From: Phocaeicola sp.
GTDB taxonomy: Bacteria; Bacteroidota; Bacteroidia; Bacteroidales; Bacteroidaceae
Direction of reading: 5' to 3'
Assembly: GCA_022764505.1 (NCBI GenBank)
Contig: JALEQJ010000017.1
Span: 1-35,103, forward strand
DNA length: 35,103 nucleotides
In this document: positions 1-8,007 of the stretch, in pieces
Numbering within the stretch: the stretch's first letter is position 1
How the letters are laid out: every line of letters begins with the position of its first letter
The notes under the pieces: generated by a model
The model's input: only the letters and a program-made list of their open reading frames with translations
Database searches by the model: none
What the model was told of the DNA's origin: nothing
Translations under genes and position numbers: made by a program

Positions 1-444
1 TTTATTCTTTCCACCGATATAGGTTTCGTCCGCTTCCACTTTACCCTCCAGCATGGATTCGTTGGCAAGGTACATTTGTCGTCTTATCTTTTGAAGCATA
101 TACCAAGCCGTCTTTTGCGTTACCCCGATATGACTTGCCAACTGATAGGATGAAATACCTTTCTTGTCGTTGGTAACGTACCATATGGCAGAAAACCAGT
201 TACGCAAGCTGACCTTTGTCTTTTCAAACATCGTACCCGTGCGGACGGTGAAGTTCTTACTTGTATTTTTACAGCGATATTTACCACTTTTCAATTTATA
301 AACCTTTGAGGTCTTGTCGAAAGGTGAAACAGGTTTTCCATGCCAATTAATGGCTTCAAGGTGTCTGATACAACTTTCCTCATCGGGGAAAAGTTCATTT
401 AGAGCCGGAATAGAGTTCGCTTTGAGTTCAAACGGGTCTTTCAT
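1..444 (-). CDS. IS1595-family transposase, N-terminal part (runs off window edge)
   Basis: I translated this frame by eye: it opens with ATG at 444-442 and stays open for 148 codons to the first base of the window, so the C-terminus lies outside. The first residues are MKDPFELKANSIPALNELFP. A zinc-ribbon-like segment follows (YKLKSGKYRCKNTSKNF), then FTVRTGTMFE, the WFSAIWYVTNDKKGIS block and KTAWYMLQKIR. The visible part ends in VEADETYIGGKNK, which holds the first Asp of the catalytic triad typical of IS1595/ISXO2-type transposases. The zinc ribbon looks degenerate: the usual second cysteine of the CxxC knuckle after YRCKN is replaced (CKNT). Because the catalytic domain is cut off here, I cannot tell whether the element is active. 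The family call is confident, the subgroup is not. Confidence 0.85.
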   Translation of the reverse strand, partial: MKDPFELKANSIPALNELFPDEESCIRHLEAINWHGKPVSPFDKTSKVYKLKSGKYRCKNTSKNFTVRTGTMFEKTKVSLRNWFSAIWYVTNDKKGISSYQLASHIGVTQKTAWYMLQKIRRQMYLANESMLEGKVEADETYIGGKNK

Positions 445-826
445 AAGTCTTTCCTCCAACTTTTAATGATGTTATAATTTACAAAGATTGATTTGTTCAA
501 CAATGAGTTCACAGAGAAAATCTTGATAGAAATCTGATAACCTCCTGTGCGTATAACGAAAAAGTAGAAGGCGGAGTAAGTCGGATTTGAGTTAAATGAT
601 GTGAAGATGGTATGGAAAGATACGTTATATAGTTGTCATGCTAATATAATCGAAATCTTTCTGCACAATATTTCAACAACATGGCAATAACAAAAGCCGA
701 TACAAGTATGTTTTCGGCTTTTGTTTTGACGATAAAGGAAAGAGAATAGTTAAATAAATAGAAAAGACTGGTTCGGGGATTTCTCGACTCCAGCCTTTCT
801 AAGATTTTCCTGTGTAGATATGTATA
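445..826. other. Gene-free stretch between two transposase remnants
   Basis: No credible coding region is seen here. The 5' flank of the IS1595-type transposase occupies the left side, but I could not locate its terminal inverted repeat by eye. Two hairpins stand out. One has 10-11 bp arms (ACAAAAGCCGA and TCGGCTTTTGT, about 690-722). The other pairs AAAGACTGG with CCAGCCTTT (about 763-798). They look like terminators left over from genes or elements that are no longer present. Confidence 0.5.
690..734 (+). terminator. Hairpin with U-rich tail, orphan terminator
   Basis: The arms ACAAAAGCCGA and TCGGCTTTTGT pair perfectly around a loop of about 12 nt, and a T-rich stretch follows on the plus strand. 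No intact plus-strand gene ends just upstream, so it may serve a lost gene or act in both directions. Confidence 0.45.
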
Positions 827-1403
827 TCAGTCCTTAACTATACCCAAGACCTCACGCCTGCCATCTGGCAAGAGCCCGAGGAGGGTATAATAAGCCTCCC
901 GACGCACGCTATCCTCCCTGCGAGTAGGGCTAAAGGTTGCATCAATGAATACTGCCAGATATCGGCTGGAGAGTTCCCGATTGAGCCAAGCCTCGACCTC
1001 TTCGGCACAAGACCTTGAGAGGTAGCTCACCTGCTGTTTGCTGTAATGTTTGCCGTAGAGTTCTTCGGCTACTTCACCTATCTGCTCCGTGGTTAAGCCC
1101 TTGCTATAAAGACTTGTGAAAAGGTGGGCACTCTCCTCATCCTCTCGCTTAATCACTGCCAAGAGTACGGGGTAGAAACTCCCTTGACGGGTGCGAGGCA
1201 CTTTAAGATGAAACTCATAATGTCCATAACAGAAGCGGCGTGGGCGAAAGCCATTGCCACTATCTGCGGTTTCATCAAGAAACATTCTTCGTTCGTGGTG
1301 CATCAAGCTACCTGAGAATTATCTCAATGAGCTTATTAAAACTATCAGAGCTACTTGTTGCTTTGAGGATAAATTCCGAAATTTGGTCACGTGTAAGTTC
1401 CAT
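827..1403 (-). pseudogene. IS256-family (mutator-type) transposase remnant, frameshifted and truncated
   Basis: The frame from 1306 to 827 encodes 159 residues with IS256-type features: SGNGFRPRRF, then a LKVPRTRQGSF block matching the conserved 'evPRdR.G.F' region, LTTEQIGEVAEELYG, and AVFIDATFSP, which carries the first catalytic Asp. The protein stops right after LGIVKD, at the point where the family normally continues for some 200 more residues, so most of the catalytic domain is gone. Reading from an upstream ATG at 1403 gives MELTRDQISEFILKATSSSD, a typical IS256-family N-terminus. That frame hits a stop near 1312 and is one base out of phase with the rest, so a frameshift separates the two parts. 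No continuation of the transposase was found in any frame left of 827. The gene is therefore dead by both frameshift and deletion. Confidence 0.85.
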
Positions 1404-1450
1404 TTTTTTATCTGTTTTAGGTTCGCACCTCTAAGATACGAAGTTTGGAG

Positions 1451-1477
1451 CTTACACACTTTTTTAGGACACTACCT
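1451..1477 (-). mobile_element. Probable outer terminus of the IS256-type element
   Basis: Read on the minus strand, this segment begins GGTAGTGTCCTAAAAAAGTG, resembling the terminal inverted repeats of IS256-family elements. It lies about 50 bp upstream of the transposase start, as expected. The partner terminus was not found on the truncated side. The next bases belong to the REP-like palindrome. Confidence 0.5.
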
Positions 1478-1521
1478 CTTATCGTGATAGCAAGGCTTGC
1501 TATCAGCACCCCCTCTACAAG
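1478..1521 (+). repeat. REP-like palindromic element, copy 1
   Basis: The arms GATAGCAAG and CTTGCTATC form a perfect palindrome around one base, followed by a GC-ACCCCCTCTACAAG tail. The 28 bp at 1478-1505 recur exactly, in reverse complement, at 33121-33148. A related element with a different but equally paired stem and the same tail lies at about 33160-33203. The size, intergenic position, palindrome and conserved tail fit REP-like dispersed elements. Confidence 0.7.
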
Positions 1522-1528
1522 CCATTGT

Positions 1529-1564
1529 AGACGGCTTTTTCTGTGTAGAGAAAAGACTCCGTCT
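1529..1564 (+). other. Strong hairpin next to REP-like element
   Basis: The outer arms AGACGG and CCGTCT and the inner arms CTTTTTCT and AGAGAAAAG enclose a GTGT loop. No clear T-tract follows on the plus strand. It could be part of the adjacent repeat or a remnant terminator. Confidence 0.4.
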
Positions 1565-1592
1565 ATTTGTTAATACCGCAATATGGTTTAAC

Positions 1593-1631
1593 AAAAAAAA
1601 TCGTGCTTACTCACGGAGAGTAAACACGATT
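1593..1631 (-). terminator. Rho-independent terminator of the galactose operon
   Basis: On the minus strand a stem of ATCGTG with CACGAT continues into TTACTC with GAGTAA around a five-base loop, and a run of eight T follows. It begins about 30 bp past the galK stop. Confidence 0.9.
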
Positions 1632-1661
1632 CATATTTAGTACTAACCAATAATATCCTGT

Positions 1662-2816
1662 TTAGCAGATACGACGTGCGCCATTGCCTATCACCACATC
1701 GTACACCTTAGGACTATGTCCGAATTTTGCTTTGAAACGTTCTTTGGCTGTAGTGACGAAGGTTTCGTAGAGTTCATTCTTCACAAGGTTAATAGTACAA
1801 CCACCGAAACCACCTCCCATTACACGGGAACCGGTTACACCACAGTCAAAAGCGAGGTCATTCAAGAAGTCCAATTCCGGGCAACTTACCTCGTAGAGTT
1901 TACTCATACCATAGTGTGTTTCGTACATTTTTTGTCCTACTGTATCGTAGTCTTTCCTGCCCAAAGCTTCGCAAACGTCCAAGACACGCTGGATTTCTGC
2001 AATCACATAAGCTGCACGCATATAGTCTTCTTCGGAAACTTGCGCCTTCACTGCTTCCAGCATCTCCGGAGTACAGTCTCTCAAATATTCTACGGCAGGG
2101 TGTGTCTTCTTGATTTCTGCTACTACACGTTCGCAACTTTCTCTACGCTTATTGTAAGCAGAAGAAGCCAATTCGTGTTTCACCACAGAATCCAGCAATA
2201 CCAAGCGGTAGCCTTTGGGTTCAAATGGGAAGTACTCGTACTCCAAAGAACGACAATCCAAACGAATGAGCATTCCCTCTTTTCCGAATACCGAAGCAAA
2301 CTGATCCATAATACCACACTTCACACCACAATAGTTGTGTTCGGTAGCTTGTCCTACCTTTGCCAACTCAAAAGCATCTATTTTATTGTCTGCAAAAAGA
2401 TCATTGAGGGCAAATGCATACGTACTTTCCAATGCCGCAGAAGAAGACATACCGGCTCCGAGTGGCACATTGCCTGCAAAAGCGGTATCGAAACCTTTTA
2501 CGTCTACACCACGTTTGATCATCTCTCTGCAAACCCCGAAAATATATCTTGCCCAACTCGCTTTGGGGGCATCTTCTTCACGCAGTCCGAATTCTACATA
2601 GTCTTTCAGGTCTATAGAGTAAGCACGCACCTTGTCTGTACCATTGGGTTTTATTTCTGCCATCATACCCTTGTCTATCGCAGCAGGAAAGACAAACCCA
2701 CCATTGTAATCGGTATGTTCTCCTATCAAATTGATACGACCGGGAGATGCATATACTTGCCCTGTTTCTCCTGTAAAATGCTTGATAAAACGGCTTCTCA
2801 CAAATTCTATATCCAT
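1662..2816 (-). CDS. galK: Galactokinase
   Basis: A 384-residue GHMP-family kinase that phosphorylates alpha-D-galactose to galactose 1-phosphate in the cytoplasm, the first committed step of the Leloir pathway. The galactose-binding signature GRINLIGEHTDYNGG is at residues 26-40. The GHMP ATP-binding loop VPLGAGMSSSAALE is at about 117-130. The catalytic Asp sits in GIMDQFAS (D171), and the third GHMP motif, GSRVMGGGFGGCTINL, is near the C-terminus. Length is normal for bacterial GalK. It is the last gene of galM-gluP-galK, 69 bp after gluP, and is followed by a strong terminator. No galT or galE lies in the window, so the later pathway steps must be encoded elsewhere. Confidence 0.97.
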   Translation of the reverse strand: MDIEFVRSRFIKHFTGETGQVYASPGRINLIGEHTDYNGGFVFPAAIDKGMMAEIKPNGTDKVRAYSIDLKDYVEFGLREEDAPKASWARYIFGVCREMIKRGVDVKGFDTAFAGNVPLGAGMSSSAALESTYAFALNDLFADNKIDAFELAKVGQATEHNYCGVKCGIMDQFASVFGKEGMLIRLDCRSLEYEYFPFEPKGYRLVLLDSVVKHELASSAYNKRRESCERVVAEIKKTHPAVEYLRDCTPEMLEAVKAQVSEEDYMRAAYVIAEIQRVLDVCEALGRKDYDTVGQKMYETHYGMSKLYEVSCPELDFLNDLAFDCGVTGSRVMGGGFGGCTINLVKNELYETFVTTAKERFKAKFGHSPKVYDVVIGNGARRIC

Positions 2817-2885
2817 ACCTTTTCTTATTAAGTATTACAAAAAACGCCATTCGCACTATGGCGAACAGCGCATATATTTTCTCTT

Positions 2886-4202
2886 TTATACCGGAATATC
2901 TTTGTTTACATTCTTGCAACCGATGAGTGCATAATAAAGTAAGTAAACAAGACCTGCTACGATAACCCAATAGCTTACAAGGTATCCTACACCACCCTCG
3001 GCAGAGTCTACAATGAAGTTTTGCAAAAGTGGCAAAATACCACCACCGCACACCATCACCATAAAGATACCGGAGGCTTTCTCTGTGTATTTACCCAGTC
3101 CTTCTACTGCAAGGTTGAAGATACCGCCCCACATCACAGAAGTACAAAGTCCTACGAGTACAAGCAAAGCCGCATTGATAGGTACATTGACCATACCGAA
3201 CAAACCTTCCGAGTTATTCTTGAACACAAGCAAGCTCACCATACTGTCTGTAGGTGCAAACATAGCAGCCAATGTCAGTATCAAACCTACCGCAGAAGCT
3301 ACTACCAGCATACCTTTCGCAGAGAATTTGCTGGCAAATGCAGCACCGAACAAACGACCAATCAGCATCAAGAACCAATAAGTGGCAGCTACAGAACCTG
3401 CTATAGCCGTAGCACCTGCACTACCATTCAAGCCCAATACGTCCAAGTCTGCATTCTGAAGCCATTTTTGCAATACATTAGGCACACCTACTTCTATACC
3501 TACATACACGAATACACCTACAGCACCGAGCAAGAAATGACGGAATGCCAATGGACTGTGTTCAAGTGTAGTTGCAGTTTGTGCAGCTCCTTGTTTTTCC
3601 GGAATCTTGGTAAACAGAATCACCACGAAAGCAAACGCAAAAATCGCCAATGCGGCATACATCAAGGGGAATACTTGGGTAATTTGCGCCTTCGCTATTT
3701 CAGGGATAAGAATACCTGTAAGGATAATCACTGTAGTACCACAAAGTGAATTGAACGAGCCACCGAATTGAATCAACTGATTACCACGATTGCCACCACC
3801 ACCCAATGTATTGAGCATAGGATTCACTACAGTATTGAGCAAGCACATAGAAAAACCGGCAATGAATGCACCGAGCAAATACACACCGAAACTACCCATC
3901 ACACCGGAAAGGGTTTGAATAGCCACACCTATGAAACCTACTGCAATAGCCATTAAGGCTGTTTTCTTATATCCATTCTTTTGTAGCAAAGTACCGGCAG
4001 GATAGCCCATCACGGCATAAGCAATAAAATTGGCAAATACGCCGAGCGTTCCCATCCAGTTGGGTACACCAAACTGATATTTCAAGACATCGCCCATAGG
4101 AGATGCCAAGTTTGTTACAAACGAGATCATCCCAAAAAGGAAAATCATGGCCACAATAGCAATGAGATTGCCCTGCGCCTTCTGTGGAGTTTGAGTTGTC
4201 AT
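2886..4202 (-). CDS. gluP: Glucose/galactose:H+ symporter, MFS FucP family
   Basis: A 438-residue very hydrophobic inner-membrane protein with about 12 transmembrane segments, of the FucP/GluP branch of the major facilitator superfamily. The N-terminal IAIVAMIFLFGMISFVTNLA helix and the VMGYPAGTLLQKNGYKK loop between helices 2 and 3 are typical of the branch, as is the conserved Asn-rich NTVVNPMLNTLGG segment. The family imports glucose, galactose or related hexoses with protons. Its position between galM and galK makes galactose or glucose the likely substrate. Spacing is 41 bp from galM and 69 bp to galK, consistent with one transcript. L-fucose is a less likely alternative because no fucose catabolic genes are nearby. 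Confidence 0.9.
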   Translation of the reverse strand: MTTQTPQKAQGNLIAIVAMIFLFGMISFVTNLASPMGDVLKYQFGVPNWMGTLGVFANFIAYAVMGYPAGTLLQKNGYKKTALMAIAVGFIGVAIQTLSGVMGSFGVYLLGAFIAGFSMCLLNTVVNPMLNTLGGGGNRGNQLIQFGGSFNSLCGTTVIILTGILIPEIAKAQITQVFPLMYAALAIFAFAFVVILFTKIPEKQGAAQTATTLEHSPLAFRHFLLGAVGVFVYVGIEVGVPNVLQKWLQNADLDVLGLNGSAGATAIAGSVAATYWFLMLIGRLFGAAFASKFSAKGMLVVASAVGLILTLAAMFAPTDSMVSLLVFKNNSEGLFGMVNVPINAALLVLVGLCTSVMWGGIFNLAVEGLGKYTEKASGIFMVMVCGGGILPLLQNFIVDSAEGGVGYLVSYWVIVAGLVYLLYYALIGCKNVNKDIPV

Positions 4203-4243
4203 GTTATTTTTGATAATTTATTAATAATGTATTTGTTGTTTGT

Positions 4244-5335
4244 TTATGCTTCTACACCGAATTTATAAATAGTTTCTTGGCGGTATACTTCGCCCGGATT
4301 CAACACTGCTGTAGGGAAATGCGCTTTATTAGGAGTATCCGGAAAACGTTGTGCTTCAAAGCAAATGGCACTTCTGCGCGGGAAAGTATGCCCTTTATAG
4401 CCGGCAAATCCATTGTGCCAATTGGAAGTATAAATTTGCAGTCCCGGTTCTGTGGTATAAACCTCTATGCTTCTACCGCTCTGTGGCTCTACACAGTGGG
4501 CAGCCAAGGAAAGTGCACCGGCTTCTTGTTTATTCAGGACAAAACAGTGGTCATATCCTGCACCAAATTGGAGTTGTTCGTAAACTTCGTCTATTCTGCT
4601 ACCTATAGTATGCGGAGTGCGGAAATCCATAGGCGTACCTGCCACATTCCATATTTCTCCCGTAGGAATAGACACCTCGTCTATAGGAACGAAATGATCC
4701 GCATAAAGGGTCAAGACTTGCTCATCTATCACAGGAGTAGATGCAGCTGTACCTGCCAAGCTAAAGAAAGCGTGGTGTGTAAGGTTCACTATGGTCTTAC
4801 GGTCTGTAGTAGCCTCATACGTTATCTTCAGCTCGTTCTCTGCTGTGAGTGTATAAATTACAGTCGTCTTAAGTTCTCCGGGAAATCCTTCCTCCATATG
4901 TGCAGAAACATAAGACAACCGAAGCGTATTTTCTGCAGTTTGCACAGCGTCCCATACTCTTTTATGAAAACCTGTAGGTCCTCCGTGTAAGGAGTTGGGT
5001 CCATTGTTTATATTCAAACTGTAAGAAACACCATCTAAAATAAATTTACCTTTTGCGATACGATTTCCATAACGACCTATGAGCGTACTCAAGAAAGGTT
5101 CCGGACTATTTATCAAGGCTTGTATATGGTCGTGCCCCTGCACGATATTGGCATAATGCCCGTCTTTATCCGGAGTCATAATAGCCAATATAGCTCCGCC
5201 ATAATTGGTTACAGCCACTTCTATCTGTCCATTGGTAAGTATAAATAAATCTGTATGCTTATCGCCTACTTGGGTTTGAAAGTCTTCTCTTTTTAATCCC
5301 GAGCGATTGTTTAGAGCGTAATAGTTGCCTTGCAT
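4244..5335 (-). CDS. galM: Aldose 1-epimerase (galactose mutarotase)
   Basis: Interconverts alpha and beta anomers of galactose and glucose and feeds alpha-galactose to galactokinase. Family signatures are NGPNSLHGGPTGFHKRVW (substrate-binding His), VNLTHHAFFSLAG (catalytic His region), TEPGLQIYTSN and ICFEAQRFPDTPN (catalytic Glu region near the C-terminus). The frame opens at 5374, but I place the start at the internal ATG at 5335 (MQGNYYALNN, 363 residues), because the -7 box of the likely promoter overlaps 5372-5379 and a start at 5374 would lie at the promoter itself. No signal peptide is seen from this start, so a cytoplasmic enzyme is expected. It is the first gene of the galactose operon. 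Confidence 0.93.
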   Translation of the reverse strand: MQGNYYALNNRSGLKREDFQTQVGDKHTDLFILTNGQIEVAVTNYGGAILAIMTPDKDGHYANIVQGHDHIQALINSPEPFLSTLIGRYGNRIAKGKFILDGVSYSLNINNGPNSLHGGPTGFHKRVWDAVQTAENTLRLSYVSAHMEEGFPGELKTTVIYTLTAENELKITYEATTDRKTIVNLTHHAFFSLAGTAASTPVIDEQVLTLYADHFVPIDEVSIPTGEIWNVAGTPMDFRTPHTIGSRIDEVYEQLQFGAGYDHCFVLNKQEAGALSLAAHCVEPQSGRSIEVYTTEPGLQIYTSNWHNGFAGYKGHTFPRRSAICFEAQRFPDTPNKAHFPTAVLNPGEVYRQETIYKFGVEA

Positions 5336-5371
5336 GGTTCTGTAATGCTTTAATCCGAAGATATATCTATG

Positions 5372-5403
5372 CAAATAAAAAGATTTTATTTAATATACCC
5401 AAA
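5372..5403 (-). promoter_or_regulatory. Bacteroidetes-type promoter of galM-gluP-galK
   Basis: Minus strand: a TTTG -33 element (CAAA on plus, 5400-5403), then 20 bp, then TTTATTTG (5379 down to 5372), one mismatch from the TAnnTTTG -7 consensus. The predicted transcription start is a few bases further, about 30 nt before the preferred galM start at 5335. Confidence 0.6.
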
Positions 5404-5492
5404 TTCATAAAGGAAGAAATAAAACACCCCTACATCATAATGAATTTGTGATTTTTCCGGATACAAAAATGACAGAGAATAGAGATTTATTT

Positions 5493-5500
5493 TATCTTTG
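5493..5500 (+). promoter_or_regulatory. Promoter -7 box for the glutamine synthetase leader
   Basis: TATCTTTG followed by CG fits the TAnnTTTG consensus exactly. No convincing TTTG -33 element is seen at the usual spacing. The implied transcript starts near 5507 and has a leader of about 220 nt before glnN. Confidence 0.6.
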
Positions 5501-5506
5501 CGCCAT

Positions 5507-5698
5507 TCATTAGAGCAAAAAAGTATGAAGAGAGCGATGTTTCAAATAGCAAGCATTACAACTTGCATAAAAAGAAGAAAATATGATGCCACAATGATAA
5601 TTCTCTGTTGCATTTCCATTTCACGCTCAACTCTACACACTGTTCTACTCCACCCGAAACTTCGCACCTGCCAGTTGTCGGGTTTTTTTATACTCTGA
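5507..5698 (+). ncRNA. Leader RNA with internal terminator upstream of glnN; candidate attenuator or small RNA
   Basis: Between a consensus -7 box and glnN lies a transcript region of about 220 nt. A hairpin with arms CCCGA and TCGGG plus an inner ACT/AGT pairing (5653-5682) is followed by seven T (5683-5689), the shape of a Rho-independent terminator, yet no upstream plus-strand gene needs terminating. A small open frame begins at the ATG at 5525 (MKRAMFQIASITTC, 57 codons) and reads through the hairpin to 5698, which would allow translation-coupled attenuation, but it shows no Gln-rich stretch and may not be translated. A free-standing small RNA of about 180 nt is an equally good reading. 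Confidence 0.45.
5653..5689 (+). terminator. Terminator-like hairpin in the glnN leader
   Basis: CCCGA pairs with TCGGG (with inner ACT/AGT), then T7. It lies 38 bp upstream of the glnN start, in the same direction as glnN, so it would stop transcripts before the gene unless bypassed. Confidence 0.65.
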
Positions 5699-5726
5699 TT
5701 TTTTTACAATTTACATATACAGTTAT

Positions 5727-7916
5727 ATGACGAACTTGAGATTTCAAATGGTGGAAAAAGCCTTCCACAAACGTGCTATTCCTATAGAAGTACCCGACAG
5801 TCGCCCTTCCGAGTATTTCGCAAGCCAAGTCTTTGACAGGGAGAAGATGAGAAAATACCTACCACATCAAACATTTCTCCAGCTCATAGAAGTGATAGAC
5901 CATGGCGTAAAATTGGACAGAAGCATAGCAGACGAAGTAGCTGCCGGTATGAGAAGATGGGCAGAAACGTTGGGTGTAACCCATTATACTCACTGGTTTC
6001 AGCCACTTACAGACGGTACAGCAGAAAAGCACGATGCTTTCATAGAACACGACGGCAAAGGTGGATTGATAGAAGATTTTTCCGGTAAACTGCTTGTACA
6101 GCAAGAACCAGATGCTTCTTCTTTCCCCAATGGCGGTATTCGCAACACATTTGAAGCACGTGGCTACAGTGCTTGGGACGCCACTTCTCCTGTCTTCGTG
6201 ATGGACGGCACACTCTGTATTCCTACCATATTCATCGCCTATACGGGAGAATCTTTGGACTACAAAGCCCCTCTACTGAAAGCTCTTTCTGCAGTGAGCA
6301 AAGCAGCATTGGGCGTAGTACAGTATTTTGAGCCACAAGCTACCAAAGTATATTCTTATTTAGGTTGCGAACAAGAGTATTTCCTCGTAGACGAAAGCCT
6401 TTATTTGGCACGTCCGGACTTATTGCTTACGGGCAGAACGCTTATGGGACACGAATCTTCCAAGAACCAGCAATTGGAAGATCACTACTTCGGTGCTATT
6501 CCGGAACGTGTATCTGCCTTTATGAAAGACTTGGAAATCCACGCACTGAAACTCGGCATTCCTACCAAAACACGACACAATGAAGTTGCTCCCCATCAGT
6601 TTGAATTGGCTCCTATCTACGAAGAATGCAATTTGGCTGTAGACCATAATATGATACTTATGGCACTTATGGAGAAACTGGCAAGAAAGCACGGCTTCCG
6701 TGTATTGCTTCACGAGAAACCGTTCAAGGGTATCAATGGTTCCGGAAAGCATAATAACTGGTCGCTGGGTACAGATACAGGCACAGCCCTTATGTCTCCC
6801 GGAAAGACTACAGAAGAAAACATCAGGTTTATAGTATTCATAGTGAACACACTTATGGCGGTTTATCGTCATAATGGTTTACTCAAAGCCTCTATTATGA
6901 GTGCTACAAATGCACACAGACTGGGTGGACACGAAGCTCCTCCTATCATCATATCTTCTTTCTTGGGGAAACAGCTGACCAAGGTTTTGGATCATTTGGA
7001 CCAAAGCACAGACGAAGCGGCTATCCATATAAAAGGGAAATACGAGCTGAATATGGGCATTCCACATATCCCGGAGCTACTCATTGACAATACAGACAGA
7101 AACCGCACTTCACCTTTCGCTTTCACGGGCAATAGATTTGAGTTCCGTGCGCCCGGTTCTACTGCCAACTGTGCCAGTGCTATGATAGCTCTCAATACAG
7201 CCGTAGCACAACAGCTTACTTTCTTCAAACAAGAAGTAGACACCCTCATACAGCAAGGTTCACCCAAAATGAGAGCTATCCTGCAAGTAATAAAGAAATA
7301 TATTCGTCTGTCCAAGCCTATCCGTTTCGAAGGAAATGGTTACAGTGCCGAATGGAGAGAAGAAGCCATCAAACGGGGGCTTAATTGTGAAACAGCTTGC
7401 CCTATCGTATTTGATGAGTACACCACCACAGCCAGCAAAGAGCTTTTTGAATCTATGCAGGTGATGAGTGCCAAAGAACTCTCTGTACGCAATGAAGTGA
7501 AATGGGAAATCTACACCAAGAAGGTACAGATAGAAGCACGAGTACTCGGAGACCTTGTGATGAACCACGTGGTACCTGTAGCGGTAGAATACCAAAGCCG
7601 ATTGGCAGAAAACGTTTGTAAAATAAAAGCGGCTTTCTCTCCTGCAGAAGCAGAAGCCATCTCTTCGGAGAACAAAGCCATCATCAGAGAAATAGCGCAA
7701 CACACAGCTTTCATCAAGGAACACGTAGATTCTATGATAGAAGCCAGAAAGGTAGCCAATGCGCTTTCCGATGAGCGAGAAAAAGCCTTGGCTTATCATA
7801 ATAACATAGCACCTATGATAGAAGAAATACGCTACCATATAGACAAGCTGGAACTCATAGTAGATGACCGTATGTGGACTCTACCTAAGTATAGAGAACT
7901 TCTCTTCTTAGGATAA
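5727..7916 (+). CDS. glnN: Glutamine synthetase, type III
   Basis: A 729-residue cytoplasmic enzyme joining ammonia to glutamate with ATP. The length of about 730 and the sequence identify the GSIII class common in Bacteroidetes rather than the 470-residue GSI. Diagnostic stretches are NEVAPHQFELAPIYEECNLA, HEKPFKGINGSGKHNNWS (ATP/glutamate region), LGGHEAPPIIISSFLG and FTGNRFEFRAPGS. The N-terminal block around RPSEYFASQVFD is also class-specific, and the helical C-terminal extension (about 600-729) is typical of the class. It is a single gene with its own promoter and a long leader holding a terminator-like hairpin, so premature termination may set its expression. It converges with pspC, and a shared hairpin at 7945-7984 lies between them. 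Confidence 0.96.
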   Translation: MTNLRFQMVEKAFHKRAIPIEVPDSRPSEYFASQVFDREKMRKYLPHQTFLQLIEVIDHGVKLDRSIADEVAAGMRRWAETLGVTHYTHWFQPLTDGTAEKHDAFIEHDGKGGLIEDFSGKLLVQQEPDASSFPNGGIRNTFEARGYSAWDATSPVFVMDGTLCIPTIFIAYTGESLDYKAPLLKALSAVSKAALGVVQYFEPQATKVYSYLGCEQEYFLVDESLYLARPDLLLTGRTLMGHESSKNQQLEDHYFGAIPERVSAFMKDLEIHALKLGIPTKTRHNEVAPHQFELAPIYEECNLAVDHNMILMALMEKLARKHGFRVLLHEKPFKGINGSGKHNNWSLGTDTGTALMSPGKTTEENIRFIVFIVNTLMAVYRHNGLLKASIMSATNAHRLGGHEAPPIIISSFLGKQLTKVLDHLDQSTDEAAIHIKGKYELNMGIPHIPELLIDNTDRNRTSPFAFTGNRFEFRAPGSTANCASAMIALNTAVAQQLTFFKQEVDTLIQQGSPKMRAILQVIKKYIRLSKPIRFEGNGYSAEWREEAIKRGLNCETACPIVFDEYTTTASKELFESMQVMSAKELSVRNEVKWEIYTKKVQIEARVLGDLVMNHVVPVAVEYQSRLAENVCKIKAAFSPAEAEAISSENKAIIREIAQHTAFIKEHVDSMIEARKVANALSDEREKALAYHNNIAPMIEEIRYHIDKLELIVDDRMWTLPKYRELLFLG

Positions 7917-7944
7917 AAGCTTTCTCTACAAACGAGAAACAATG

Positions 7945-7984
7945 AAGGAGGGTATGCCTTATGAACTTTGGCACACCCTCCTTT
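7945..7984 (+). terminator. Terminator hairpin between convergent glnN and pspC
   Basis: The arms AAGGAGGGT-A-TGCC and GGCA-C-ACCCTCCTT enclose an 11-nt loop. It lies between the glnN stop (7916) and the pspC stop (8008). The symmetric stem could serve both genes. T-runs are short on either side. Confidence 0.75.
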
Positions 7985-8007
7985 CTATATATAAAACACA
8001 ATGATTG

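Noticed and set aside
1716-2831. 371-codon plus-strand open frame opposite galK
   Set aside because: Fully antisense to a clear galactokinase; composition rich in Phe, Ser, Tyr and Cys is typical of a shadow frame and it matches no family.
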